Position numbers and translations under genes: made by a program | Source of the DNA: Paracoccus salipaludis | GTDB lineage: Bacteria; Pseudomonadota; Alphaproteobacteria; Rhodobacterales; Rhodobacteraceae | NCBI RefSeq assembly: GCF_002287065.1 | Contig: NZ_NSJZ01000013.1 | Coordinates: 23,504 to 87,503, forward strand | Length of the DNA: 64,000 nt | Direction of reading: 5' to 3' | Shown: in pieces, positions 44,199 to 53,327 of the stretch | Numbering within the stretch: the stretch's first letter is position 1 | Layout: every line of letters starts with the position of its first letter | Notes under the pieces: model-generated | What the model was told of the DNA's origin: nothing | The model's input: only the letters and a program-made list of their open reading frames with translations | Databases searched by the model: none

Positions 44199-44929
44199 AG
44201 CTCATCCACCGTGCGGGGGAAGATCGACTGGAAGCCCTCGGCATACCTGGCCTTGCGCCCGCCCGACTGCCCGCCCGAATTGCGCATGAAGTGGTTGGCG
44301 CGGTTCTGGGCGACGCGGGTGTAGTATTCCCACAGGTGCTCCTGCCCTTCCATGCACTCGATCGCGGCGCGCTTCTTGTCCCAGACGGGGGTGATGTCGA
44401 GGAAGGTGTCGGGCTTCCAGCCCATCTGTTCGGTCTGATGCGGCTCGAACAGGTAAAGCTGGGGGGCGCCCAGGACCTTCTCGCCCGGATTGTGGCCCCA
44501 GGCCTGAGCGATCATCCGGCATTCCAGCGCGATCTGCGTCGCATACATGTGGTCGGTGTTGTAGGGATCATACTGGCTGTGGCTCAGCATGAAGGCGGGC
44601 TGGACCTTGCGGATCACGTCCACCAGCCGGAACTTGTCGTCCTGGGTCAGGTGCAGGGGATAGTCGCCAAGGTCGAACTCGATCAGGTCGTGCACGCCCA
44701 GCGCCTGCGCGGCCTTTTCCGCCTCGGCGCGGCGGGCGGACTTCACCCGGTCCAGCGTCATGCCGGGGTCTTTCCACAGCTTGGCGCTTTCGCCGCGCTC
44801 GCCGAAGGACAGGCAGACGACCGTGACCTGATACCCTTTCTCGGCATGCAGCGCGATCGCGCCGCCGCAGCGCCAGACGAAGTCGGCGGCATGGGCAGAG
44901 ATCACCAGCGCGGTCTTCTGGTCGGACAT
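44195..44929 (-). CDS. galB: 4-oxalomesaconate hydratase GalB (PIG-L/LmbE family)
   Basis: A zinc hydratase that adds water to 4-oxalomesaconate to give 4-carboxy-4-hydroxy-2-oxoadipate. The 244 residues start MSDQKTALVISAHAADFVWR. The usual PIG-L metal motif AHPDDE is changed to AHAADF, as is known for GalB proteins. CLSFGERGESAKLW, MLSHSQYDPYNTDH and LFEPHQTEQMGWKPD complete the pattern. The start at 44929 is the family start; a long upstream frame is spurious. It is the first gene of galB-VOC-galC-tannase-galD, with a T-N11-A box 84 bases upstream. Confidence 0.91.
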   Translation of the reverse strand: MSDQKTALVISAHAADFVWRCGGAIALHAEKGYQVTVVCLSFGERGESAKLWKDPGMTLDRVKSARRAEAEKAAQALGVHDLIEFDLGDYPLHLTQDDKFRLVDVIRKVQPAFMLSHSQYDPYNTDHMYATQIALECRMIAQAWGHNPGEKVLGAPQLYLFEPHQTEQMGWKPDTFLDITPVWDKKRAAIECMEGQEHLWEYYTRVAQNRANHFMRNSGGQSGGRKARYAEGFQSIFPRTVDEL

Positions 44930-45012
44930 GAAACGCTCCTTATGGCTCGTGCCTTCCGCGCAGACACTCGTCGCAAGAGGTCGGGGCGGCAATTCGGAAG
45001 CGTGGCCGGTTT

Positions 45013-45029
45013 CATAAGAATTAGCTAGG
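45013..45029. promoter_or_regulatory. LysR-type regulator box upstream of galB
   Basis: CATAAGAATTAGCTAGG has the T-N11-A layout and agrees with the boxes before ligI (33292) and tctA (39712) in SATAAG-N5-GCTAKR. It lies 84-100 bases upstream of the galB ATG, at a position like that of the tctA box. Confidence 0.7.
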
Positions 45030-45141
45030 ACCGTCCCGCTTGTGGCGCGGGGACGAAGGCACCCGTAGGGCGGCGCCGGCCCGCCGCCCGCCACCGGCCG
45101 CCCTTCCTGCTCGAAGTGGCGCACGGGCCTGTCGAGCAGCA

Positions 45142-45437
45142 TCATTGCGTTGATCGCGACCAGCCGGCCCCGGTCGCGGTCCCCTGCCACCTTGGCAGCG
45201 CAAGCGCGTGGCCGGCGGCGCCGATGCCCGTCATCACGGCCGTCGCGGCGAGGGGCACCAGCGACCTGTGACAGGTCACCTCGGGCGCATCGGCGTTCAA
45301 GATGCGCGGTTCGATCCTGAGTAGGTCGAAGTATTTGAGCACGTCGAGCATCGCGCCCGGGGCATGGGTCCAGTCCGCCGGGTTGATGGCGATGCCCTGC
45401 GCCTCGTGGCATTAATCGCCTTGAAGATCTCACCTTT
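45142..45437 (-). pseudogene. Decayed second aroQ (type II 3-dehydroquinate dehydratase)
   Basis: On the minus strand, GEIFKAI (45417-45434) and, after a frame change, HEAQGIAINPADWTHAPGAMLDVLKYFD align with the AroQ segment [40 protein letters not shown] of the intact gene at 51 kb. The similarity continues weakly through CHRSLVPLAATAVMTGIGAAGHALALPRWQG, which matches AroQ's C-terminal [18 protein letters not shown]. The N-terminal third, the catalytic HISN-H-RE motif and the frame are lost, so it cannot be functional. Confidence 0.7.
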
Positions 45438-45779
45438 GCAGGCAGATCGTCAGACCCGGCCCGGCGGCCTCGGACTGGCACCGCGTAAGCGCAGCCCCCG
45501 ATATAATGTGGCCGTGGATCTGCGGCTCTGGCTCGTTCCGCAGTTCAGGTTGGGGCCGTTAAGGACGGAGACATGCGGCCTCGGTTCCTCGGAAGGAGCC
45601 CGGATGGCGGGGAGCAACAGGGCCGCTTCGTTTCAGCGTAACGGGGACTTGCGGCGATTCTGCCCCTCCGCTCATGCGGCTGCCTGCCGCAGCACACCCT
45701 GCCGCGCTCAGGATGCCCCCGGTCGCCGCAATTGTCATGGCAGCGCCGGACTCGGGCCGATGGCCAGCAGGCCCAGCCC
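45438..45779. other. 342-base gap between the aroQ remnant and quiC
   Basis: The quiC gene ends at 45780 and points into this stretch. Short frames on both strands have no family resemblance. I see no clear hairpin terminator. It may hold more decayed sequence belonging to the aroQ remnant. Confidence 0.35.
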
Positions 45780-47660
45780 TCAGAACCTCGGCACGGCCGA
45801 GTGGCGCAGCATCCGTTTCTGCGCGGCGATGCGGAAGGGGGCGTTGGGCGCGCCATAGCCGTCGTAGCCGCCGGTGCGCTGGCAGATTTCCAGAAACAGC
45901 CCTTCGGGCGTGGCGGCCCCGTAAAGCTGGAAGAACTCGCCCCCGCTGGTGTCGCAGTCGTAAAGGATATTCGCCGCCCGCAGCCGCGCGGTGAAACCGG
46001 GGTCCAGCCCGAAGCGCGCCTCGAGGTCGCCGTAATAATTCTCGCCGATCCGCAGCGCGCGGAAGCCGCGTTCCGCGAGCGCCGCAGCGGTGGCAAAGAT
46101 GTCCCCGGTCGCCAGCGCCAGGTGCTGGACGGCGGCGCCAAAGCTTTCCTCGTGGAAGCGCCCGGCGAGCGTCCGGCGCGCCTGCGCCCCGTTCAGGGTG
46201 ATGCGCAGCCCGCCGCTGCGGATAGCCTGGCTGCGCACCAGCCCGTCGGGGTCCACCACGTCCACGATGGGGGATCGCTCGGCCTTGAACAGCGTAGTGT
46301 AGAACAGGGACCAGCTGAGCATCTCGTCATAGGTCGTGGTCTGGGCGATATGGTCGATGTGGGTCAGCCCGGCCCCCGCCAGCGCGGGGCCGGTGCGGAA
46401 ATCCACGTCCCAGATGCGGCCCAGGTCCTCGCCCGCGTCCAGAAGCCGCAACATGCTGCCACCCACCCCGCGGATGGCGGGGATCGACAGCTCGTTGCCG
46501 CTGACCGCCTGTTCGTGCTGGACCGCCCCCAGCGCGCGGGCACGGGCGAAGGTGCCGGCGGCGTCGGGGACGCGCAGGCCGATTTCCGCGACCGTGGTGC
46601 CGTGGTTGACAAAGGCGGTATGGGCGAAGCCCTCGGTCGAGGTGTTGACGAGGATGTTGATGCCGCCCTGCCGCCAGACCGCCACGGGCTTGGACACATG
46701 CGCCCCCGCGCGCGCGAAGCCCGCGGCCGACAGCATGGATTCCAGCGCCGGCGCCTCGGCCTCCGAGGTGGCGAATTCGATCAGTTCGATCGCCTCGACG
46801 GTGCTGGGGGCGGGAAAGGCAGGCAGGTCCACGGCGATCGAGGGCTCTGCCCGGCGCACCGCGTCCAGCGCCGCGACCAGCGACCGGTGGCCGTCCCGCG
46901 CGATTCCACGCGGCAGGCCCTGGCGGAACTGGTCGTTGAAGATTTCCAGGCTCAGCGGGCCGTCGTAGCCGGTCGCCAGAACCGCGCGTAGGAAGCCCGT
47001 CACGTCCAGGTCGCCCTCGCCCGGCATGTTGCGGAAGTGGCGTGACCAGTACAGCAGGTCCATCGGGATGGCCGGGGCGTCGGCCAGCTGGACGAAGAAG
47101 ATGCGGTCGCCGGGAATGCGGCGGATGGTGTCGGGATCGATCCCGCGCCCCAGCGTGTGGAAGCTGTCAAGGATCAGGCCGATGTTCGGGTGATCGGCGC
47201 GGCGCACGATTTCCCAGGCGTCGCGGTGGTCGCTGACATGGCGACCCCAAGCCAATGCCTCGTAGCCCACGCGGATGCCGCGCCGAGCGGCGAGGTCGCC
47301 CAGTTCGCGCAGGTCGTCGGCCGCCCGGTCGATGCCGCCCAGCGAGGCCGGATGCACGGTCGAACAGAACAGCACCCGCTCTGCGCCCAGTTCGCCCATC
47401 AGGTCGAACTTGCGCTCGGCGCGGGCGAAGGCACGGGCACGATAGGGCTCGGGCAGGGTCTCGAAGTCGCGGAAGGGCTGGAACAGCGCGATCTCCAACC
47501 CGTGGTCGGCGGCCATGCGCGCCACGTCGCGGGGCGCAATGTCCTCGGCCAGGAAATCCTGCTCGAAGATCTCGATGCCGTCGAATCCCGCCGCCGCGAT
47601 GGCGGCCAGCTTTTCGCCGAGTGTGCCCGAGATCGAGACGGTGGCCATGCAGGTCTTCAT
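45780..47660 (-). CDS. quiC: 3-dehydroshikimate dehydratase fused to an HPPD-like domain (QuiC1 type)
   Basis: Converts 3-dehydroshikimate to protocatechuate, joining quinate and shikimate breakdown to aromatic catabolism. The 626 residues have an N-terminal sugar-isomerase-like TIM barrel (about 1-285) whose metal ligands Glu134, Asp165, Gln191 and Glu239 (GYEALAWGRH, LILDSFHTLGRG, FFVQLADAP, LSLEIFNDQF) fall at the same positions as in Pseudomonas QuiC1. A C-terminal 4-hydroxyphenylpyruvate-dioxygenase-like double VOC region follows (about 295-620; LTHIDHIAQ, GAAVQHLALATGDI, GLFLEICQR). The function of the second half is not settled. A perfect operator-like palindrome lies upstream. Confidence 0.92.
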   Translation of the reverse strand: MKTCMATVSISGTLGEKLAAIAAAGFDGIEIFEQDFLAEDIAPRDVARMAADHGLEIALFQPFRDFETLPEPYRARAFARAERKFDLMGELGAERVLFCSTVHPASLGGIDRAADDLRELGDLAARRGIRVGYEALAWGRHVSDHRDAWEIVRRADHPNIGLILDSFHTLGRGIDPDTIRRIPGDRIFFVQLADAPAIPMDLLYWSRHFRNMPGEGDLDVTGFLRAVLATGYDGPLSLEIFNDQFRQGLPRGIARDGHRSLVAALDAVRRAEPSIAVDLPAFPAPSTVEAIELIEFATSEAEAPALESMLSAAGFARAGAHVSKPVAVWRQGGINILVNTSTEGFAHTAFVNHGTTVAEIGLRVPDAAGTFARARALGAVQHEQAVSGNELSIPAIRGVGGSMLRLLDAGEDLGRIWDVDFRTGPALAGAGLTHIDHIAQTTTYDEMLSWSLFYTTLFKAERSPIVDVVDPDGLVRSQAIRSGGLRITLNGAQARRTLAGRFHEESFGAAVQHLALATGDIFATAAALAERGFRALRIGENYYGDLEARFGLDPGFTARLRAANILYDCDTSGGEFFQLYGAATPEGLFLEICQRTGGYDGYGAPNAPFRIAAQKRMLRHSAVPRF

Positions 47661-47740
47661 GTCGTGTCCGTGATGTCCGTTCCGGGGCCACAGTGGGGAA
47701 GCAAGGGCGGAACTGCAAATACCAAGCCTGCCCCTGCCCC

Positions 47741-47753
47741 TAACCTCAGGTTA
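47741..47753. promoter_or_regulatory. Perfect LTTR-type palindrome upstream of quiC
   Basis: TAACCTCAGGTTA is a perfect 13-base palindrome (one-base centre) with T-N11-A. It lies 81 bases upstream of the quiC ATG and touches the stop codon of the lysR gene. A related sequence, TAACAGAATGTTC (48709-48721), precedes the ABC transporter operon. Their consensus is TAAC-N5-GTT. Confidence 0.65.
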
Positions 47754-48677
47754 AGGCTGCGCACTTCCGGGAATTGCGGCCGCCGCCGCATCCCTCAGTT
47801 CGCGCCGGAAGCGGGCCACGGCGAATTCCGCAAAGCTCGACAGGTCGCGGCCCTCCTTGGTGACGGCGTAGATGGTCAGCCCGGCCTCCTCCACCAGCGG
47901 CCGGCGGACGAGGCCCGGCATGTAGACCTCGGCCACGGAGAACTCGTCGATCACCGCGACGCCCAGGCCGTGGCGCACAAGGCTGACCACCGTCTGCGCG
48001 AAGCGGCCGCGCATGGTGTGGCGCGGGACCAGCCCCGCCTGCTCGAAGGGCCGGGCCAGGATCGCGCCATAAGGGTCGGCAGGGTCCACGCCCACGAAGG
48101 GATGATCCATCAGGTCGTGGACCGAGATGGCCGGTCTGGCAGCCAGGGGATGCGATTCGGGCACGATGGCGACCAGCCGCCCGCGCACCAGCGGCTCGTT
48201 GGTCAGCGCCGGGTTCTCGATAGCCGAGGACATGACCACGAACTCGCCCCGTTCCATCAGCAGGTAATCGGCCGTTTCCTCGATCTTCAGGATGTTGAGG
48301 TCAATGAACAGATCGGGAAACCGCTGGCGGATCTGGCGCAGGGCGCGCGCGGCGATGAACTGCGCGATGGACGGCGCCGAGGCGAAGCTGAGCCGCGTGT
48401 CCTCGCCCTTCTTCAGCGAGCCGATGGCGGATTGCAGGTTCTCCATCTGCTGGTGGACCTGGTGCAGCATCTCGAAGACGCGGGCGGCCTCGGGGGCCGG
48501 AACGAAGAGCCCGCCCTTGCGGGTGAAAAGCCGCAGGCCCAGCGAATCCTCGGTATGGCGGACCAGGCGCGAGATACCGGGCGCCGACACGCCCAGCAGC
48601 GTGGCCGCGCCCTGGATGGTGCCCGCCAGCATCACCGCGCGGATGACCTCGACCTGCCTAAGCGTCAGTTCCCTCAT
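47751..48677 (-). CDS. LysR-family transcriptional regulator (quinate/shikimate regulon candidate)
   Basis: A 308-residue regulator from ATG 48677 (MRELTLRQVEVIRAVMLAGT); an in-frame ATG four codons upstream is possible. The N-terminal HTH has TIQGAATLLGVSAPGISRLVRHTEDSLGLRLF. A substrate-binding domain follows (about 95-300). It lies between quiC (same strand, 90-base gap) and the divergent ABC/aroQ/aroE operon. Matching T-N11-A boxes stand on both sides, so it probably controls both units. Confidence 0.87.
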   Translation of the reverse strand: MRELTLRQVEVIRAVMLAGTIQGAATLLGVSAPGISRLVRHTEDSLGLRLFTRKGGLFVPAPEAARVFEMLHQVHQQMENLQSAIGSLKKGEDTRLSFASAPSIAQFIAARALRQIRQRFPDLFIDLNILKIEETADYLLMERGEFVVMSSAIENPALTNEPLVRGRLVAIVPESHPLAARPAISVHDLMDHPFVGVDPADPYGAILARPFEQAGLVPRHTMRGRFAQTVVSLVRHGLGVAVIDEFSVAEVYMPGLVRRPLVEEAGLTIYAVTKEGRDLSSFAEFAVARFRRELRDAAAAAIPGSAQP

Positions 48678-48708
48678 GACGGACAGCATCCCACAGGACA
48701 GAGCAAAT

Positions 48709-48750
48709 TAACAGAATGTTCCGTGCAGAGACGGAAACGTCTTTGACGTT
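48709..48750. promoter_or_regulatory. LTTR-type box and a second inverted repeat in the lysR / ABC operon divergent promoter
   Basis: TAACAGAATGTTC (48709-48721) shares TAAC-N5-GTT with the perfect palindrome at 47741. Fifteen bases on, AACGTCTTTGACGTT (48736-48750) is a perfect inverted repeat with a 3-base centre. Both lie between the lysR start (48677) and the first permease start (48855), a normal place for a recognition site and an activation site. Confidence 0.6.
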
Positions 48751-48854
48751 CCGCCTTCCCTTGGCGCAATCTCGCAGGCAAGGGAGAGAGGCGGGCCGGC
48801 AAGGCCGCGCCGGCCGGGCGGACAGCGCACCGGCCCGAGGGGAGAAGGACGTCG

Positions 48855-49520
48855 ATGGTGCAACTCGACTTCGGGGTCGTGCTGGAACGCTGGCCGGAAT
48901 TGGCCTGGGGCACGCTGGGGACGATCTGGCTGGCACTGGCCGGCATGACGCTGGCCTTGGTGATCGGGATCGCAGGTGTCGCCGTGCTGCGCGGCAAGAG
49001 CCGGATCGGCCATGCCATCGTGCGGACCTTCGTCGAGGTGATCCGCAACACACCTTTCCTGGTGCAGATCTTCTTCATCTTCTTCGCCCTGCCGCTGGCG
49101 GGCATCCGGCTGAACCCGACGGCGACCGCCATCCTGGCCCTGGGCCTGAACGGCGGCGCCTATGCAGTCGAGATCATCCGCGGCGGCGTCGATGCGATCC
49201 CCCAGGGCCAGACCGAGGCCGGGCTTGCCCTGGGCCTGCGCCCGAGCGAGGTCTTCCGCTTCATCATCATCAAGCCGGCGCTGCGGTCGATCTATCCGTC
49301 GCTCGTCAGCCAGTTCATCATGCTGACGCTGACGACCTCGATCGCCACCTCGATCTCCGCCTATGAACTCACCTCGGTCGCCCAGCGGATCGACGGCGAC
49401 ACCTTCCGCACCTTCGAGGTCTATTTCACCATCACCGTCATCTATCTCGGCATCTCGTGGCTGATGATGCTGATGTTCGCCGCGATCGCCCGCCGGGCCT
49501 TCGCCTATCCCACGCGCTGA
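48855..49520 (+). CDS. Polar-amino-acid-type (HAAT) ABC transporter permease 1
   Basis: A 221-residue inner-membrane permease, starting MVQLDFGVVLERWPELAWGT after GAGAAGGACG. Five hydrophobic segments are visible. The ABC-coupling EAA loop is IPQGQTEAGLALGLRPSEVFRFIIIKPAL (about 115-143). RTFVEVIRNTPFLVQIFFIFFALP is the HisM/HisQ-type signature. The binding protein, ATPase and second permease follow. Although the family usually moves amino acids, the embedded aroQ and aroE-like genes suggest quinate, shikimate or dehydroshikimate. Confidence 0.88.
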   Translation: MVQLDFGVVLERWPELAWGTLGTIWLALAGMTLALVIGIAGVAVLRGKSRIGHAIVRTFVEVIRNTPFLVQIFFIFFALPLAGIRLNPTATAILALGLNGGAYAVEIIRGGVDAIPQGQTEAGLALGLRPSEVFRFIIIKPALRSIYPSLVSQFIMLTLTTSIATSISAYELTSVAQRIDGDTFRTFEVYFTITVIYLGISWLMMLMFAAIARRAFAYPTR

Positions 49521-49530
49521 GGGTCTTGCG

Positions 49531-50178
49531 ATGATCGGACCACAAGAGCTTGCCTTCCTCGGCCAAGGGCTGATGTGGACGCTGGCGCTGACCGCGATCG
49601 GTTTCACCGGCGGCATCCTGTTCGGCTTTCTCGTGGCGCTGGCGCGGGTCTCGCCCATCCGCTGGATTTCGGCGCTGGCGGCGGGCTGGATCGCCCTCTT
49701 CCAAGGCACGCCGCTGCTGATGCAGCTTTTCGTGGTCTATTTCGGCCTGCCGCTGCTGGGCCTCGCCCCCCCCGCCTGGGGTGCGGTGGCGGTGGCGCTG
49801 ACCGCCCATGCATCGGCCTTCCTGGGCGAGATCTGGCGTGGCGCCATCCAGGCCGTGCCCAAGGGCCAGTCCGAGGCTGCCCATGCCCTGGGCCTCGACT
49901 ATCGCGCCCGGATGCGCGACGTGATCCTGCCGCAGGCGATGCGGCTGTCGCTGCCCGCGACCATCGGCTTCCTGGTGCAACTGCTCAAGGGCACGTCGCT
50001 CGCCGCCATCGTGGGCTTCATCGAGCTGACCCGTGCGGGCCAGATCGTGTCCAACCAGACCTTTCGGCCGCTGCTGGTGTTCGGCATCGTCGGACTGGTC
50101 TATTTCGCGCTGTGCTGGCCCCTGTCGCTGTGGGGCCGGCGGATTGAATCGCGGCTCGCGGCGGCAACCGCGCGCTGA
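49531..50178 (+). CDS. Polar-amino-acid-type (HAAT) ABC transporter permease 2
   Basis: A 215-residue second permease, starting MIGPQELAFLGQGLMWTLAL. It has about five helices, the signature AGWIALFQGTPLLMQLFVVYFGLPLLG and the EAA loop VPKGQSEAAHALGLDYRARMRDVILPQA (about 109-136). It lies 10 bases after permease 1 and forms the heterodimeric channel with it. Confidence 0.88.
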   Translation: MIGPQELAFLGQGLMWTLALTAIGFTGGILFGFLVALARVSPIRWISALAAGWIALFQGTPLLMQLFVVYFGLPLLGLAPPAWGAVAVALTAHASAFLGEIWRGAIQAVPKGQSEAAHALGLDYRARMRDVILPQAMRLSLPATIGFLVQLLKGTSLAAIVGFIELTRAGQIVSNQTFRPLLVFGIVGLVYFALCWPLSLWGRRIESRLAAATAR

Positions 50179-50204
50179 CGACGAACAAAACGGGAGGAAG
50201 ACCA

Positions 50205-51014
50205 ATGTTCGCAAGACTGCTTTCCGGCGCCGCGGTGATCGCCGCGCTGGCCCTGCCGCTGGCAGCCCAGGCCCGCACGGTCGAGGAGGCCAAGGCCTCG
50301 GGCACGGTCCGCATCGGCATCCAGGGCGACAACTGCCCCTGGGGCTGCATCAACTCGGCCGGCGAGGCCGACGGCTTCGACGCCGAGATGGGTCGCGCCT
50401 TCGCCGAACACCTGGGCGTCAAGGCCGAGTTCGTGCCCCTGCAGGTCGCCAACCGCATCCCCGCGCTGACGACCGACAAGGTGGACGTGCTGTTCGCCAC
50501 CATGGGCATGACCGCCGAGCGCGCCCAGTCGATCCAGTACTCGCGCCCCTATGCCGCCAACCAGCTTTCGGTCCTTGCGCCCAAGGACATGGCCGCTGCC
50601 ACCGCCGAGGATCTGGCCGGCAAGCGCGTGGGCGTGCCCCGCGCCTCGGCCCAGGACAATGCGTTGACCGCGGCGGTGCCGAATGCCGAGATCATGCGCT
50701 TCGACGACGACGCGGCCACGATCCAGGCGCTGCTTTCGGGACAGGTGGATGCCGTCGGGGGCAACCAGATCTACATCCAGCGGCTCGAAGCCGCGAAGCC
50801 CGGCGTCTACGAGAACAAGATGCCGCTGACCGCGCTTTACAACGGCGCCGGCAGCCGCCTGGGCGAGGCCGACTGGAACGAGGCGCTGAACAGCTTCCTC
50901 GAAGCCCACATGACCTCGGACGCCTACAAGGCGACCTATGACAAGTGGATGCAGCTGACCCCGCCCGAGTTCCCCGCGCAGATGGACGGCATTCCCTACA
51001 CCATCGCGCAGTGA
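50205..51014 (+). CDS. Periplasmic substrate-binding protein of the ABC transporter (SBP_bac_3 type)
   Basis: A 269-residue binding protein with a Sec signal ([20 protein letters not shown], cut near AQARTVEE). Domain landmarks are [88 protein letters not shown] and [10 protein letters not shown]. The usual amino-acid-binding Arg/Asp pattern is not obviously complete, consistent with a non-amino-acid ligand, but that needs a structure. A strong GGGAGGAAG ribosome-binding site precedes the ATG. Confidence 0.87.
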   Translation: MFARLLSGAAVIAALALPLAAQARTVEEAKASGTVRIGIQGDNCPWGCINSAGEADGFDAEMGRAFAEHLGVKAEFVPLQVANRIPALTTDKVDVLFATMGMTAERAQSIQYSRPYAANQLSVLAPKDMAAATAEDLAGKRVGVPRASAQDNALTAAVPNAEIMRFDDDAATIQALLSGQVDAVGGNQIYIQRLEAAKPGVYENKMPLTALYNGAGSRLGEADWNEALNSFLEAHMTSDAYKATYDKWMQLTPPEFPAQMDGIPYTIAQ

Positions 51015-51061
51015 CCCTTTGCCCGGCGCCCCGGCGCCGGGCACGCGCCCCCGAGGACGAC

Positions 51062-51502
51062 ATGCCCCGCCTGATCTTCATCCTGAACGGTCCCAACCTG
51101 AACCTGCTGGGCAAGCGCCAGCCCGAGATCTACGGGCACGAGACGCTGGCCGACGTGGAACGCGACTGCGCGGCGCTGGCCGCCGAGCTGGGCGTGGACA
51201 TCCGCTTCCTGCAATCCAACCACGAGGGCCAGTTGATCGACTGGATCCACGAGGCGCGGGACGCCGCCGCGGGCATCGTCATCAACCCGGCCGCCTTCAC
51301 CCATACCTCCGTCGCCCTCCTTGACGCGCTCAAGACCTTCGACGGGCCGGTGATCGAGGTCCACATCTCGAACGTCCATCAGCGCGAAGGCTTCCGCCAC
51401 CATTCCTATGTCAGCCTGCGCGCCGACGGGGTGATCGCGGGCTGCGGGACGGAAGGATACCGCCTCGGACTGCGGCGCGTCGCGTCGCTGACCGCAACCT
51501 GA
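51062..51502 (+). CDS. aroQ: 3-dehydroquinate dehydratase, type II
   Basis: Dehydrates 3-dehydroquinate to 3-dehydroshikimate. The 146 residues hold the full type II pattern: [18 protein letters not shown] (with catalytic Arg and Tyr), [52 protein letters not shown] and [15 protein letters not shown]. It is inside a transporter operon, between the binding protein and the ATPase, which is unusual and argues for a catabolic (quinate) role rather than aromatic amino acid biosynthesis. Confidence 0.95.
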   Translation: MPRLIFILNGPNLNLLGKRQPEIYGHETLADVERDCAALAAELGVDIRFLQSNHEGQLIDWIHEARDAAAGIVINPAAFTHTSVALLDALKTFDGPVIEVHISNVHQREGFRHHSYVSLRADGVIAGCGTEGYRLGLRRVASLTAT

Positions 51503-51527
51503 CCCCAGAAAATCCGGAGGACGCGGC

Positions 51528-52279
<752 letters not shown>

Positions 52280-52280
<1 letters not shown>

Positions 52281-53140
52281 TGAACGGCACCCGTCCGACG
52301 ATGCCCCAGATCACGGGGCGCACCGCGCTTGTTGCGCACCTGGGCTTTCCCACCGAAAGCTTCAAGGCGCCGATGATCTACAACCCCTGGTTCGCCGCCC
52401 GCGGCATCGACGCGGTGGTGGTGCCGATGGGCGTGCGGGCCGAGGACTACCCGGCTTTCCTGCCGCTGGTCTTCCGGCTGTCGAACATCTGCGGCGCGCT
52501 GGTGACGATGCCGCACAAGGTCACGACCGTCGGCCTTGTGGACCATGTCACCCCGACCGCCGCCATCGCCGGCGCCGCCAACGCGGTGCGGGTCGAGGCT
52601 GACGGCCGGCTGACGGCCGACCAGTTCGACGGCGAGGGCTTCGTGCGCGGCGTGTTGCGCAAGGGTCAACCGATCGAGGGCCGCCGAGCGCTGGTCGTCG
52701 GCTGCGGCGGGGTGGGCAGCGCGATCGCCGCCTCGCTGGCCCGCGCGGGCGTGGCGGAACTGGCGCTGCATGATCCGAACACAGCGGGGATGGAGGGGCT
52801 GGCGGGGCGGCTGGCCCAGCATTATCCCGCGCTGCGGCTGGTGCTCGGCCACAAGGATCCGGCGGGCTTCGACGTCGTGGTGAACGCGACGCCCCTGGGG
52901 ATGCAGCCGGGCGATCCGCTGCCGATGGAGGTGGACCGCATCGACCCTGCGGCCTTTGTGGGCGAGGTCGTCATGAAATCCGAAATGACGCCCTTCCTGC
53001 GCGCCGCCGCCGCGCGGGGCTGCCGCTATCAGGTCGGCACCGACATGCTGTTCGAGATGATCCCCGCCTATCTTGAGTTCTTCGGCTTTCCCACCGCGAC
53101 CGCCGACGAACTGCGCCAGACCGCGCAGATCGCCTATTGA
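52280..53140 (+). CDS. Shikimate/quinate dehydrogenase-like protein (AroE family)
   Basis: A 286-residue NAD(P)-dependent dehydrogenase. The catalytic Lys80 (TMPHK) and Asp117 (DQFDGEGF) are kept, as is the Rossmann motif VVGCGGVGSAIA (about 140-151). The classical N-terminal SxS substrate motif is replaced by TESFKAPMIYN, so substrate preference may differ from biosynthetic AroE. In this operon it probably oxidises quinate to 3-dehydroquinate or shikimate to 3-dehydroshikimate, feeding AroQ and QuiC. Confidence 0.88.
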
Positions 53141-53327
53141 GGCCGCGATGCTGCCCCTTGCCGCTGCCGCGATGATCCGCAAGGCCCAAGGTTCCGCGAT
53201 CCTGCCCTAAGAGGCGACGCCGAACCTTGCCCTGCGCTTCGAGATCGCCCTGGCTGCGGCCTCGGGCGCGGCATGGCCAAGCTCCAGATCCGTGCTTACG
53301 GGACTATCTCAACTTGCGCCAGGAGCA

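Noticed and set aside
53148..53210. 20-codon frame MLPLAAAAMIRKAQGSAILP after the aroE-like gene
   Set aside because: Too short, no ribosome-binding site and no known peptide family; it may be random or a remnant.
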